In this document: positions 31,447 through 45,507 of the stretch, piece after piece
How positions within the stretch are numbered: the first letter of the stretch is position 1
Layout: every line of letters starts with the position of its first letter
DNA from: Numida meleagris
Lineage: Eukaryota > Chordata > Aves > Galliformes > Numididae
Assembly: GCF_002078875.1 (NCBI RefSeq)
Contig: NC_034409.1
Location: 60,217,244-60,281,243, forward strand
Reading direction: 5' to 3'
DNA: 64,000 nt
Notes under the pieces: generated by a model
Database searches by the model: none
Seen by the model: only the letters and a program-made list of their open reading frames with translations
What the model was told of the DNA's origin: nothing
Program-made: the position numbers and the translations under genes

Positions 31447-34400
31447 TGAGGGAATTACATGAATAAAATGACTGCCTCTGATGTAGTGGCCTCGTTCTTT
31501 CTGCCAAGCTTCCTTCTAATGGCTTCTGCAGGGTAGTTCCTGACTGCTTGTGGAAGTTGGGCCAATTCTTCAGTCTCTTCCTAGTCCCCATCTAAATTTC
31601 CCTCCTTGCATCTATAGTCCTTGGAGGTACCATCATCCAGAGTACTGGGAAGTTTTTCAGCTGGGGGTGATTCTAGAGCCAGCATGCAGCATATGTGCTG
31701 AGGGAAGGCAGCCTTCAGAGCAATCTGCATCTCTCCTCTGAGGAGGTGGGACTTCAGAACCCAAAGGGTATAATAAGCCTGGAGCCACACCATGGAAATA
31801 CCCAAGGCCTGGAGAAACAGCATTCCTGGTCATGGGGGTTAACTGAAATGAGAGAGTACCCAGCTCTTGCATAAAGACCGGAGCTTGTGTGTTACAAGCA
31901 GTCTGATCACAGGCTAGTCCTACTAGTGCGGGCTCTGAGCTGCTTTACCTGGGCAATTTGTGGAGCTGAAATATCTTGCCAGGGAAAGGCTTCTGAGATG
32001 CTGCTATGCAATGTGGCCATCTCAAGATAGACGATACTAGCAGTTTGCTTTGCAGACCTGTGTTGGTTGAGCCATCAGGTGCATACCTCAGAAATCAGCC
32101 CACACCAATCCCCATGACTCCTTTCAAGCAGCAGAAAGACTTCCTGTCTCCTTTCAGGTGCAAGAGTGCCATGGTGTCATATCCTAACACCTACATGGCA
32201 TCCTTGGAAGTATGCTTGAGGATGCCCACTGCTCTCATGCAGTTTACTTTGAAGTGCCAAAGCTGAGAATCTCTTTGTTCTCTCCCAGTAAAATACATGG
32301 AGACACAACAGGCTCTGCAGAAACATTTTGTTAGCTTAACAAGAGCAGAAGAAAATTCAAAGCGCTTCCTTTAAGGCAAAAAAAAAAAAAAGTCAGAATG
32401 GGATGCAGTAGTCAATAATTCTGCATCAAGTACTTCCTGGTGGTTGCTTTATCACTATCCTTAAAATGAGCATTTAGTTTAAGAAGCCAGTGTGCTGCTT
32501 ATCATCCATTTGTGGTCTCTGGTCTTTTGGCAAAGTTTGTGTGCTGCTTCCTCAGAGCCATCAAACTTGCTGCAGTGGTAGGTCACACAGATCCTCTGCA
32601 TGTTTTCTTTTTGTGTGGTCTTTTTACCTTTTACACTTTATTACAAATAAATTTAAAAAATCTACAGGTACCAGAAATGTTACTAGAAATAACATTTCAT
32701 TTAGTTGGTTCAGGCAATAAAGCTTTGCCACTGTCAGAGAGGAACTTTTCTGCTTCACTCAGTTGAATTTGCCAAACTGGAACAAGTCCTGGCATAGCAG
32801 TTTCAACCCCTGCCTCTGCATCTCAGCAGCATGCAGAGGTAAAGAGAAATGCTGAGCAAATGCTGTATGAACTGGAGAGTCAGCACTGGAATGCCTCCTT
32901 GACCTGGTGGTGACAGCGGGTCACTTCCTTCCCCTGAGTCAGTCTGGGACACTTGGGCAGTGTCCAGTGCACAAAGACCAACCCGTGCGGGCAGCAGGGG
33001 CAGCAGGGGTTACTGCCCTTGCAGAAGTTGTTGCTGCCCAGTTGGGTGTCTGTGCCAGCTGTGCTCCGATGAGCGGGTCCTGTCTGATGCAAGCCTTCAT
33101 GGAGCAGGAAAACTGAGATTACTCAGGAGCTGCCAAAGGAAGCAAGAGTGTTCACAGCCAGTTTCATAGGAGAGTTATTTCTGTCAGGAAGAATAAGCAT
33201 ATGGTCAAGGAGTCTAAATGCTGAACTTTAATCCTGATGTGCCGTTGACTATAGGTCTGGAGGAGCTTTATGTTCTGTTTCTCCTGCAGTCTACTGGAAA
33301 AAATGTGTTATTTGTACAGGGCATTGAAGGCGTTCACTGTGAAAGCTGCAGTTATGTGCACACAGCTTCTGAGCTATTTCAGTGCTGAGTGGTTCCAGCC
33401 ATCCTAGTGGGATGGCAGGGGACTAAGATCCTACCAAATTGGTTATTGTTTTAATTGGGAAGGGGAGGAGTGGCGTGTAAATGAATGCCTTCCATTTGAG
33501 CTCACTTGGAGCAGTGGATGCTGTTTTTGCTTGATAAACTTGATAAACCTAATCTGCTGTAACCATGATTTCAATTGAAGGAAGATAAATTGAGGTGGAG
33601 AAGGAAATCAGAGGGCACAGACTCAAGCCTGAGCAGGAAGGCTGTTTTAATAGCCTTGTAAAATGCATGTTGCTTTTGTTCGGGATGAATGCCAGCTCTT
33701 CAAAGTTTCCAAGGTAAAAAGACAGATCTCAAGTTATTTAGGTATATTTGAATATCATATTTGAATATTTTTGAATTCTCTCTGAGAAGTAAGCGAACTT
33801 TGAGTGGGCAGACCAAGGCAGAAGGCTCTGCAACTTCCTTGGAGAAACAGGCAAGCTCTCTGCTTGGATTGCATTTATGTTCTCAGTCCTACGGCTAGAG
33901 CTTTCTCATTGTGGTATCCAAATTACTGATGAGTCAGATGTGCTGACACAAAGGAAGAATTTAACATGGGCATGGGAAGAATGATGGCATATGGCATATC
34001 TGTGAGCACAGGTGTGCCAGTGTGGGTGTGAGACTCCTGCCCTAGATTAAGGGTGGTCACATGTGCTTCTGTTGGATACAGAGGAAATGACTTTAACTGC
34101 AGGGAATAGTATTTGAAGTACGAAGAATAAGAGGTACTGTGCACAGCTTTCCTTTTAACTTAAGGTTATCACTGGGACTTGGCTTTTGTTTGATGCATCA
34201 CATTAAAATAGCCAAGATGTATGGCTTCAAGTTAAAAAGGCACACTAAAGCTGGAGTACAGACTGCTGTATGGAAAAAGCAAGTGTGCAGAAATTCACAG
34301 ATGGGGTTGTTTTGCTGAAGAAACAGGCAAAGTGAATAATATAGACCTGATAGTTTTGCCAGGTTATAAGGGAAAAGTTTATGAAACAGAAGGGATGAAA

Positions 34401-35337
34401 TATGCTTGGTGGTGTTGAGTCAAATAATGTTACAACACTATTAAAAATCCTTGAGGAAAGATCCCTGATGTCTGTGAGACTGATACAGAGGGTGGTGATA
34501 ATAGTTCTTTGCCCAAACCAGCAGGGAAGTTAGAGGTGTTTGTGCATCTGTGTGCAGATTGTGTTCCCATTCCCCCTCACTAGCTGCAAATTCAGAGTTT
34601 CCTGATAGTCTTAACTTAGAGACAGGAGACCTCAATGGACAACAGGCACAGCTTCAGGAAGAACCATGGGAGCATAATGGCTGCTTGCGTGTGGTTTTCC
34701 TGCACTGGGTCTGGGAATTAAGTAGCTATAATGATCTCTTGCATGGGTGTCCAGTCAATAATTACTGAGAGCAAAGAAGCCTCCCATTTGCTGCCAGTGC
34801 CCTTGCAGATAAAAACAGCGCAGTGACATTTTATGGCAGTTGACAGCTGATCCTAGTGCTTCATTCAGAGCCTCTTAAGCATATAATTCCACCAGGGTTG
34901 GTGCTCTAGATATCTCCAAACTTTTCACTTACGCTAAAGGTAAAAACTTCTGATTAGTTTCTTTGCTCTTTCCTTCAGTTCCCTAACAGAACATTGTAGA
35001 AACAAAAATCAGGTGTGTTGGTTTGGTTTGTGTGTCTGCTCATAGTAAGTCAAGATCACATTTTTAGTTTCCTTAAGTCTCTGAATGTAAAATCCATATT
35101 TTGAGATCTACAAGGCAGATAAGTAGAAAGATGTATATGCTTTTGATAAATGTATGTAAGAGGATTTGTTGAGATAGCTATAGGGATTACTCCATATCTG
35201 TGTTCTAGAAGATAAACTAATGTTAAACCTCTGACAGACCAAGTCACAGTATTTCTTAAATAGCTACAGCGTTCACGTTTTCTTGAGATGTGGCTCTGAA
35301 GCAGAGTCATTTACCATAAGCTAATCCAGAAAACAAC

Positions 35338-35354
35338 TTTTTTTTTTTTTTTTT
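35338..35354. repeat. Poly-T tract
   Basis: Seventeen consecutive T residues. No retrotransposon tail is seen beside it on the complementary strand. Confidence 0.8.
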
Positions 35355-36442
35355 GCTGTAGATGCACAAGGTCATTTACATCTGCATTCACCAAAGTATT
35401 TAGTGGTCTTAGAGGCAACTCCTGGCTGACAGCTGTCAGGTACCATGCCACCTGTGAAGGTGCTGTTTTCAGGGCTACGTGACCACTGCCCATGCACTGC
35501 AGTTACCACATCATTCTGCAAAGTGTTGAACAGCTGCAGAAATTGTCCAGCTGCTCCAGCACACTGATGGTGGTTACTACAGCACTAGCAAAGCAGTGAT
35601 CAGGTGAAGAGGAAAGTTACAAATTTTAGGGAGTATTGTGACTTAATGCAGACTAGCCTGTCTAGTGGTATTTAAATACACAAAAAGACTTAGCTGAATA
35701 ATTAAGACAAAGATTTCGTTGGTTGAAGTGTGGAATAGATTTCAGTAACTTTCAAAGAATTAAATGCATTACTAATACCTGAATTTCTTTCCTTCAAAAA
35801 GAACATTCAAAAGTTTTTGTATTCTTTAACCTTTGACAGTTGTATCGGAGTATTAACAAAAAGGAGCGGGTTATTTGAAGGCCTGTATCACTTTACTTAT
35901 TTTCTTCTCTCCCCTCAAAGGGCATCAGCGTGAAAAAGCCTTGGAGGTCTTGCTCTGATGGCAGTAGATGCCCTTTGGGAGACTGCTTTGTTTAGCAGCC
36001 TCCATCTTTCTCAACAATACTTAATACCTATTTAGTAGGCAAAAGCTCTCTGAAGACTCTGTGCTTTCTGTTTTCCCTCACAGTGCCTAAAGAACAGTTT
36101 CCTTTTCGAAACATAGACATGTTATGTAAGATGGTCAGTAGTAGTTGTTGCCGTATGTTGTATGAGTAGGTTAAATTTATTTGGAAGACTGAATTAAAAA
36201 CTAGGTTGTCTCATTTAGGCAACCCCACATGCAGATGCTGTTCCGTGCTATGTATCAATGTCTGCCTTGATCACTGAAGAGTCATCCTAAAGCTGAAGAG
36301 AATTCAACATCCCTCCTATTAACCATCAGTGGGGAATGACTCATGCATGGCTATTCCTGTTCTGGTCAGATATGCTGTCCATCTTGTCTAATAGCTGGTT
36401 GTAACGCAATGGAAATCACAGCAATGACAGCAGAGGAGCAAT

Positions 36443-36462
36443 AAAAAAAAAAAAAAAAAAAA
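36443..36462. repeat. Poly-A tract (20 A)
   Basis: Twenty uninterrupted A residues, the longest homopolymer in the window. The preceding sequence does not look like a processed gene copy or a LINE, since CR1 elements do not end in poly-A. Confidence 0.8.
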
Positions 36463-39400
36463 GCCATAGTAAGCAAGGATTCACTCAGATGCGATAGCAG
36501 TGGGCACAGAAATAAGGAAAAGAAGCTGCTTACCTTCAGAAGACCTGTAAGGTCCTCAGGTAGGCAGGAATCTCTAGTAAGATACCCTCACCTCTACTGC
36601 CAACCCTGAAATGAAGTCTGGGGAGGGGTGGATCCTGGCTCCACCCCATCTGGTCACTCAGGTGCACTGCATGCACGTGAGCTCCCCTGGGTTGGCCTTG
36701 CCTTCCTACCAGGTGCTCAGTTACTGCTTCAAGCTGTGACTTGGCATTTCCACTACAGTGGTGTATGCTGTTGCTATGGAATATGATTCATAGATTATAA
36801 CTCTCCCTAAGGGACACATCTTTATGCTTATCAATTGGAGAGGTTGATTTATGCACTGAAATACTAGGGAGCTTATTTGTGTGCACGTGCATCTTTCTGC
36901 TGAGCTCATTGTGCTTTGATGGCCTGACATGGGTAATGGTCAGTCAGCTTTTCATCTTCTACCAATATCAAAAGGGAATTTAATGTTGCTGTCTCTTACA
37001 TACCCAGAATTCTTTTCTCCGTGAGCATTCCAGTCAGTGGAACAAGTCAAGTGATGCGTGTTTGATGGCTGGATGGAATTTATCCCCATCACTATACTTG
37101 TTTCTATTGCAACTTTTAACCTGATTTTGGATGTTTTTTTAATTTAAGGGTAAGGAGTTGGGGAGTTCAAAGCTTCTTGAGACACTGTGATATTTTTGGA
37201 AGTAATGGAGAGATTCACAGAGGCTGTACGATTGACTTTCTGAAGACTGTATTAATGAAAGCAGTACTGGCATTTTTGAAGTATATACTCTTTTACATAA
37301 TATTAGGAAACTCTTCCAGGTCAAGAAGGTTCTGGGCCCTTCCAGTTGCCTAAGAAACTTGAGCAGCAGTGTGTGCATTTTTTCTGAAAGGGAGCCAGTG
37401 CACCCTGCTTTTTTGGAAGCTTATTTCAAATAGTAAAGTAGCCTCTAAGGGCGCAGTTATTCATGCTCAACAAGCCATAGTCCTCCAAACAAAGGCAAAA
37501 ATAGGAAGAATAAAATATTAGGCAGATTGAACTTCAATGTAATCACCATGTTAATCAAAAATGCCCTACCATTTAGCAAAGAAACAGCTGACACAAAGTA
37601 ACAGATTCAGTGATATGGATTTCCTTCATTTGCAAATGATTCCATTGGTGCTTTGTTCTTTGTATTCATTTTATCCAGTTTACCTGTTGTGTAGCTGCTA
37701 CTTCTTACCAGTAAGCCTCAACCTTCCATAACAGTCACTTTTTATTTAGCATATCAGCATGTTTGTTTGGTACAGGTTTTGCAATCAAGCATGTAGACAG
37801 TTGTTGATAGGCCTTAAGTTTGAACTTGCCAATAGAAAATTCCTGGAAAAGCTTCAGAATCCCTCTAGGAAGAGCAAAAGTGAGTTCCTAGGTCCCATTT
37901 TAAAACGAGTTTTATGTTCTGGCTGGCTGAGGATTCAGCAGCCCTGAACCTCTGGGGCATGTGGGAACCAATGCCAGGCTGAAAGGGGTGTGCTCTCTTC
38001 TGATGGGAATTGATGCATAGTACCTGTGGGGTTGAGGAACGAGAAAGTTACCTTCCTAAAACTCTTCTCACAAAGAGGATTAGTACTTTGTTCAAAGAAA
38101 GCCTAAGGTCACGCTTTTTATCATGGTTCCCTACATGAATCTATTCTGTAAGAAAAGTGGGGAAAAACCCACCTCTGAAAGTTACGTGAACATGTGATAT
38201 GGGTAGAATTGGCTGCTGCGTGGTTTCTGAACCACTGCTCCTGGACAAGTCAAGAGTGAAAAGATTACATATCCTTATGGTATAAGTATCTTTTGCATAC
38301 TGTCCTGTGGTTTATATTCCAAGGTCATATCAGAGTTTTGTCTTTCAAGACAAAACCTTTTGATTGTGTTGTAGTGCTAGAAGTAGCTCTACCAAGCGGT
38401 TGGAAGGAGTGTATTTTCCGAGAACAGACGACAGGTCACTGGTTTGTTGTGGTATGAAGAATCTGGCTGAATAAAAAGCTTTTGCAAGTTACATAAACTA
38501 TTTGATACACCATGACACTGGTTAATGCAGTGCATTATGAAATATTAATATAGAACTTAAAATCTTGCTGTAAAAATGCTGGTTAAACTTTCATTAAAAC
38601 AAGCATGGTTTAGGCACCTCATTAAAATATTAGAACTTGATGTGTGAGCTCAAGCAGGAGAAGGTTATTCTGAAATATGCATGCAAACAGGGTTTCCCCT
38701 GCCCTTTTCCTCTTTCAGAATAGGAGAGAGGAAGCACCAGAAAGTTACGTGTGACATTAACAGCACCAGTTACAGGAATCTGCCCAGCTTTAAGTCACTA
38801 GGTTCACATCCATAAGAAGACTTGTCCCGGGAAGTAAAAAGCAGTTGTTCATCCTATTCTGCTTAATGGGGCCCATAAACCTCACTGACCCAGTGAAAAC
38901 TGCAGAACACAAGATAGAATCCAGTTCTGTAATGCAGTTACATGCTGAGGCTCAGAGTGAGAATGAGGACGTTCCTGTCCCTGTTCCCAAGATTTGTTCC
39001 TGGGTAGTATTCTGATGCAGACAGTTCAGGTATCTCACTTTGCAGCACTGAGCTCATCCCTGCCAGATAGGTGGTCTCACCAGGGAAATATGGAACTACG
39101 CTCCCCTTATGGGGCATGTCCTGGCCATTTCACGTATGTCCTGGCTTAGCCAGGCATTATGATTCTCCTTTACCAAAGTACTCTCTGTGACATGGAAACA
39201 CTGAAGTAATTAGTGTAGGCTCTGAAGGGTGTGCAAAGTGACTGACTTCACAGCACTGCGGAGCACCCTGTGTGCAGCCTGGGGGTCTGTGCCTCTGGTA
39301 TGGGTTTCACTCACGTGCTGTTGCATGCATCTACAAGTGTGCTTGGACACGCTCTTGGTTGGTTGGACTAATTCCTCAACAACACAGGCAGCAGCGGTTG

Positions 39401-41131
39401 TTGGTGCTGTAGAACTGGTAGTCTTCTACACTCGATTCTCCAAGCTAATCATTAAAAATAAACACTAAAAAAATCTTATTGCAGGGATGAGTATTCCAAA
39501 GCAGTGAAGAGCCTCAGGCTGATCAGGTGTAGGCTTCTCACTGCAGTAGTTGCCTTGGTGTAAATTATTAATGCAGTAATGTCAAATAGCAGTGTATTAT
39601 TGCGCTGCCTCACAGCAACTTGTGTGTAGGAGAGTGGGAAGGAGGGCAGAAATGAGCTGTATCCTAGGAGGAAGTTGCTAGCTAAACATCTGGAAAACCC
39701 CATGATTATCCCTTTGAAAGTCATTTTTTGATAAGGTAGCTACGGGAACCATCTTTCAAAAAGAAGTTACTAAACGTTTTTCATCATCCTGCGTTTCAGG
39801 GTAGTTTTCATGTGTTTCAGTCTTTTCCTCCATTTTTCTATGTGCTATCACTTTTACTTTGGAAGTTTGGAGTCTCAAATGCTAGAGACTGTCCTTTCTC
39901 CCTCTTTTTTCTTTTTCTTCTGAAGCAGTGCACCTTAAAGTCTTTTGTCTGAATAATGGAAATTTTTATTTAAAAGAAATTTAAAACCTCTTTTGCCTAT
40001 GAGACTAGAGGCATTTCTCTTAACTGTTTAAAGCTAGTGCTGCTTGCTTCTTTTTCCCCATATCTTCCCCATCCTCCAGGTGTTATTTTAACAGAAGAGA
40101 CCAAAACCACCTCTGCAGCATCACTAGCATACCATGCAATGCAGTGGTACTTGTGGAGACTTGAATGTTGTAATTAACTTGCAGATGTGTAACATGAAAA
40201 AATTATACATGGATCTGAATGAAGCATCATTTACCATCTGTAGATAAAATAAGGACAGGGCTTTACAATGACTATAGGACTCATCAGTCAAAATAAGTGT
40301 GAAATTCTCAAGCAGAGAAGTAAGAGATCCCTTTGTGAAGCTATTAGCAAAGTAAATCTGTTCAGATGCGCAGGTGCTTAAAACAAGACAGATGTAGGAA
40401 AGACAAAACTGAGGTTTCTCTCTTAAAACAAAGCCAAAACTGCTTCCAAACACAGCTAGAGGCTGCCTATTTTTAGCTAGGATAAACCTTGCTGGCAGGC
40501 CACCCATAGACTTCTGCCGACAACAGCGTTGCATTAAGTGCTGCTGGCTCAGGGTGGGACGTGAAGCATCAAAGTGATGCAAGCCTAAGTCGTCTTCAGT
40601 TTTCTCAATTCCAAAGACTGTAATTCTGAAGCTCTGATGGCAACTCCAAGGCAATTCAAGGTGACAGACATTACCCAAAACAGAAAATGGCTTGGGTTTT
40701 TACATGGTACTTACTACATCAGCTGTACCTTTAGGGAGAACTGTGGGGTCCTGAGCACCCCTGAGAAGCCGATCACTGCAGGTGAGGAAGATAGCCTCAG
40801 CATTAGCTCAAAGTGAACATGAATAAGATGGACCAGGCTGTGTTTGAGCAGGTGGAACAGACAGGAAATTATAAATTGACAAGAGAAATAGTAACATTTA
40901 AAGTTCTAGGAAAAAGACGATGGATGTGTCTGATCCGTGCTGTGTACTTGACAAGTGGTCCTAATGCAGTTGGGAAAACAGCATGTTCATCTCCTTTCTC
41001 CATCCCAGCCATAGCCCATGGAGCAGTGACACAGATGAGAAGCTAACAGAGGACTGCAGCCACTTTGAGGGCAGCAAATCTGGTTCCCCAAAACAAATGT
41101 ATTTTGATGGTTACTGAAGCTTGATTATATA

Positions 41132-41413
41132 TCATAGAATCATAGAATTAGCTAGGTTGGAAAAGACCTACAAGATCATCCAGTCCAACCATCCACCTAC
41201 CACCAATAACCCCACTGAACCATGTCTCTCAATGCTATATCTAAATGTTTCTTGAATACCTCCAGGGTCGGTGACTCAACCACCTCCCTGGGCAGCCCAT
41301 TCCAGCGCCTGACCACTCTTACAGAAAAGTAGTGTTTCCTAATGTCCAGCCTAAATCTCCCCTGGCGCAACTTGATGGGAGATTTAGGCTGGACATTAGG
41401 AAACACTACTTTT
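41132..41413 (-). repeat. CR1 LINE fragment ending in a perfect fold-back
   Basis: This is a minus-oriented CR1 3' fragment. The tail TCATAGAATCATAGAATTAG is at the left, then the shared subfamily wording GATCATCCAGTCCAACCATC, and then the end of ORF2, with a minus-strand translation including FYFS-like and [21 protein letters not shown] text. At its 5' end (right side) the last 37 bp, 41325-41361, are repeated exactly in inverted orientation at 41377-41413 after a 15-base spacer. No normal CR1 sequence continues beyond. The structure is described in the findings. Confidence 0.92.
41325..41413. repeat. Perfect 37-bp inverted repeat (CR1 5' snap-back)
   Basis: The left arm is 41325-41361 and the right arm 41377-41413, with the loop at 41362-41376. 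The arms contain AGTGTTTCCTAATGTCCAGC and its exact complement GCTGGACATTAGGAAACACT. All 37 positions pair. The arm sequence is ordinary CR1 ORF2 end sequence, so the inverted copy was made from the CR1 cDNA itself rather than from host DNA. Confidence 0.95.
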
Positions 41414-43899
41414 TAATTTTTTTTAATCCAGCTACAATTATTGACATAAATAGGCTGAAATAAGCTATACCTGCTTGATCTCTGATGTTGATTTGAAGCA
41501 TTGTAAATGCTTCAAATGCTTTTTCTTTAGATTGTGCACATATGAAATCAGAAATAATTGCTTAGAAGTTACCATGTTTGCTAATTTATTAAAAAACAAT
41601 AATGATGGGGAGAGCTGAGGCACTGAGCTTTCCTATTATATACAGGGCTGTCCCTTATGATTAATGCAACATGAACATGTTCCCATCTTTCATGTCCAGT
41701 TGTTTAACATAGAACAGTGTTTTTAAAAGCGGTTACAGAATAATTGAACATGTCTCCAAAAAGGCTTTCCGATGAGTCTTACTGCTGTGTGAAAAGTGAC
41801 AGATGCTTTAGGGGAGCTGTTATCTTAATGTTATTTAGAAGAAATGTGTAATTCCATCAGTACAGTGTGCCTAGGTATGCATTTTCAATCCATAATTTTT
41901 CATTTCGCTTGTTCTTAAGTGCTCCTTTTAACACTAATAGTCTACTTGAGCTATGCATTTGGTTGGTTAACTCTATTCCTGTAACTAGATTTCTTTCAAG
42001 ATCGATGACTTGGTTTTGTTCCTATTTCTTTAAGGGAGGAAGATGATCCAGAATTGAATAATTTTATACTTTGATGGATTAAGCAAAACACGGGTTATTA
42101 AATTTACTGCTTGGGTGGATGTGGCAGTGAAGCTGTCGTGTTACTCAGGACCTGCGCTGTTCAGTCTCTCTGCTGTGCTTCGTTAAACAAAACGACAGCT
42201 ACCGGAAACATATGGTCTCAGTTTTTAGTGGCACAGTATGTTAGGCAATTCATGATTTGTGTTCTTAACCTGTTTATTGAGCCCGGCTTTAGCAGGCTCT
42301 ATCAATAGGGCTTGTTTGTCCTTGGGTGCCTCGTGTCAGGCTTCCCCTTGCCAATTTATTTGCTGGGCACTGTGTCTGTTTACTCCACAGATGTCTGTCT
42401 CCTACAATACGGTCATACAGTTCCTGTTCAGATTGAGCTTTTTTTTCGAGCCATTTGAATGTTTCTAATATTCAAGCCCACTGCATTCTCATAGCTTAAC
42501 CTACCAGCTGAAGTGAAGGCTTTTATGAGACTCTTCACTGCTGTTTCCATGGTTACACTGGAATAGACACCTGCTAAATGCAAGCCAGAGGGGCATAGAA
42601 AATCTTCTAGTAACAGTCGCTGTCATTATTACAACTTTATAATTTCCAATTTATTCTTTCATTTCCTTTGCAATAGTTTCTCTTTAAGTGGAAGCACGTA
42701 TTTCTGAGGATTAGTGGCTGCTGCTATTAGAAAACAGTAGTTAGAAAAAGATGAGGGAGACAGACCCCCTGGAAACACGTTTTTGTTCTGCTTGCAAATG
42801 GATTTTTTCCTTTTTTTTTTTTGGTGGGGGGTGGAGTTCACTTTAATTGCAAAACACTCTTTATGTGTGATTGTAAGAGATGGTTCATATTCCTGAGTTG
42901 GCTGTAGGTGCCTTGCATTCAAACTACAACCCAGCCTCAAAGTACACATTCCTATCGGATGGTAGGAGTAATGAGTGGGATGTTAACTGCTATTGTGGGG
43001 AAATAATACATATTTAAAGCAAACAACCAGCAGTTGCTCAAGCACTGGAACTAATGGAGCCTGGGTCTCCTGTGGCTTTGCCTTATGCATGATTGATTTT
43101 TGCCATTGGAGAATGAGTACAAGACATTCTTTGCAGCTGGGGCATTTTGTGGTGTTCCACTCGCATCATGTCTCTGGGGGAGCCTCACACGGCAGTGCTG
43201 CTGGAAGCAGTGCTCTCCTTGTCCCTCCCTCATCCTCACCCCACACCCTCTGGAATGGATAAGGGTCTTGCAAATGTGCCCAACATGGCTATCTACTTCA
43301 GCCAACACAATCATGCATCAGGTCACCACTGCTGCTCATTCCTCCCACACACTGGAGAGGTGGATGAGGGGTCAGGGCATGGGGTGTCCTTGCTGGAGGT
43401 GCTAAGGATATGGCTAGCACTTGGCAGTGAGCGATGAAAATGCCTGATGGGATGCCCAGGGTGATAAGACATATATAAAAATAACACTTTAGAACCATTA
43501 AGACAGGAAAAAAAAATCAGCTGCTGTCTGGATTTTTTAATTTGCTGTGCTTCTTAGGTTATTGTACAGGATAGATAAAAGGATTGTCACAAAAGATGAG
43601 GAATGGAGGTCAGATTATATTCACATAGCAAGTTTTCATAGAATCATAGAATGGTTTGGCTTGGAAGGGACCTCTAAGATCGTCCAGTTCCAACCCCCTG
43701 CTATAGGCAGAGACACCTCCCTCTAGACCAGGTTGCTCAAAGCCCCATCCAGCCTGGCCTCAAGTGCTTCCCAGAGAGGGGGCATTCACAGCCTTGCTGG
43801 GCAACCTGTTCCAGTGTCTCACCATCATCACAGTAAAGAATTTCTTCGTAGTATCTAGCCTAAATCTGCCCTCTTCCAGTTCAAAGCCATTTCCCCTTG

Positions 43900-45460
43900 T
43901 CCTGTCGCTACCTGCCCTTATAAACAGTCCCTCCTCAGCTTTCCTGTAGGCCCCTTCAGATACTGGAAGGCTGCTATGAGGTCCCCCTGGAGGCTTCTGT
44001 TCTCCAGGCTGAAGAGCCCCAGCTCTCTCAGACTGTCCTCATACAGGAAGTGCTCCAACCCTCTGATCATCCTCTTGGCCCTCCTCTGGACCTGCTCCAA
44101 CAGCTACATGTCCTTCTTGTGTTGGGGGCTCCAGAACTGGACGCAGTACTCCAGGTGGGCTCTCACAAGAGCAGAGTAGAGCGACAGAATCACCTTCCTC
44201 AACCTGCTAGTCACTCTTCTCTTGATGTAACCCAGGACATGGTTGGCTTTCTGGGCTGCAAGCGCACATTGCTAGCTCATGTTGAATCTTTCATCAACTG
44301 ACACTCCCAAATCCAGGGCTGCTCTCAAGCCATTCTCTTCCCAACCTGTATCTGCCTTTGAGATTGCCCTGACACAGGTCCAGGACCTTACACTTGGCCT
44401 TGTTGAACTTCATGAGGTTGGCATGGGCCCACCTTTCAAGACTGTCCAGGTCCCTCTCAGTAGCATCCCTTCCCTCTAGCATGTCAACTGCATCACTCAG
44501 CTTGGTGTCGTCTGCAAACTTGCTGAGTGGTGCACTTGATCTCACTGTCCATGTTGGCTACAAAGATGTCAAATAACACCGGTCCCAACACCGATCCCTG
44601 AGGAACACCACTCATCACCAGTTTCCATTTGGACATTAAGCCATTGACCACAACTCTCTGAGCATGACTATCCAGTCAATTCCTTATCCAGCGAGTGGCC
44701 CATCCATCAAATCCATTTTTCTCCAATTTGGCAACCAGGATGTCATGCAGGGCAGAGTCAGACACTTTGCACAAGTCCAGGTAGATGACATCAGTTGCTC
44801 TTCCTTTATCTACTGATGCTGTAGCTCTGTCTTAAAAGATCACCAAGTTTGTCAGGCATGACTTGTCCTCGGTGAAGCTGTGTCAGATACCACCAGTCAC
44901 CTCCTCTTTAATTTCCATGTCCCTTAGTAGGGCCTTCAGGAGGATCTATCTGCTCCATGATCTTGCCAGGCACTGAGGTGAGACTGACTGCCCTGTAGTT
45001 CTGTGGATCTTCTTTTTTTCCCTTCTTGAAAATGGGGGTTACATTTCCTCTTTTCAATCAGTGGGAACTTCACCAGACTGCCATGACCTTTCAAATACAA
45101 TGAGTAGCAGCTTGGCAACCTCATCCGCCAGTTTCCTCAGAACCCATGGATGGATCTCATCAGATTCCACAGACTTGTGGACTTTCCAGTTCTTTAGATG
45201 GTCTCGAACCTGATCTTCACTTACAGCAGGCAGATCTTCCTACTCCAAGTTCTTATCCTTGCTTTCTGCAACTTGGGCGGAGTGGCTAGAGCCTTTGCTG
45301 GTGAAGACTAAGGCAAAGAAGTTATTGAGCACCTCAGCTTTCTCCATATCTCTCATGACTGGGTCTCCAGTTTCCTTCCAGAGAGTGCTCACATCTTCCC
45401 TGACCTTACTTTTATCACCTGTAGAATTTCTTCTTGTTCCCCTTTATGTCCCTGGCTAGA
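43900..45460 (-). pseudogene. CR1 ORF2 reverse-transcriptase remnant
   Basis: Minus-strand translation gives the RT core in pieces. [16 protein letters not shown] and a K-rich stretch are near 44950-45060, the conserved GVPQGSVLGPVLF at 44571-44609, and the catalytic FADDTKLS (the avian LINE form of YxDD) near 44496-44522, followed by [19 protein letters not shown]. The GVPQGS and FADD motifs now lie in different frames because of a frameshift between them, and stop codons interrupt further parts. In a live element this domain copies the CR1 RNA at the nicked target. This copy is broken. Confidence 0.93.
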
Positions 45461-45507
45461 TTTAATTCTGTTGGGGTTTTAGCCTTCCTAACCTGATCCC
45501 TGGCTGC

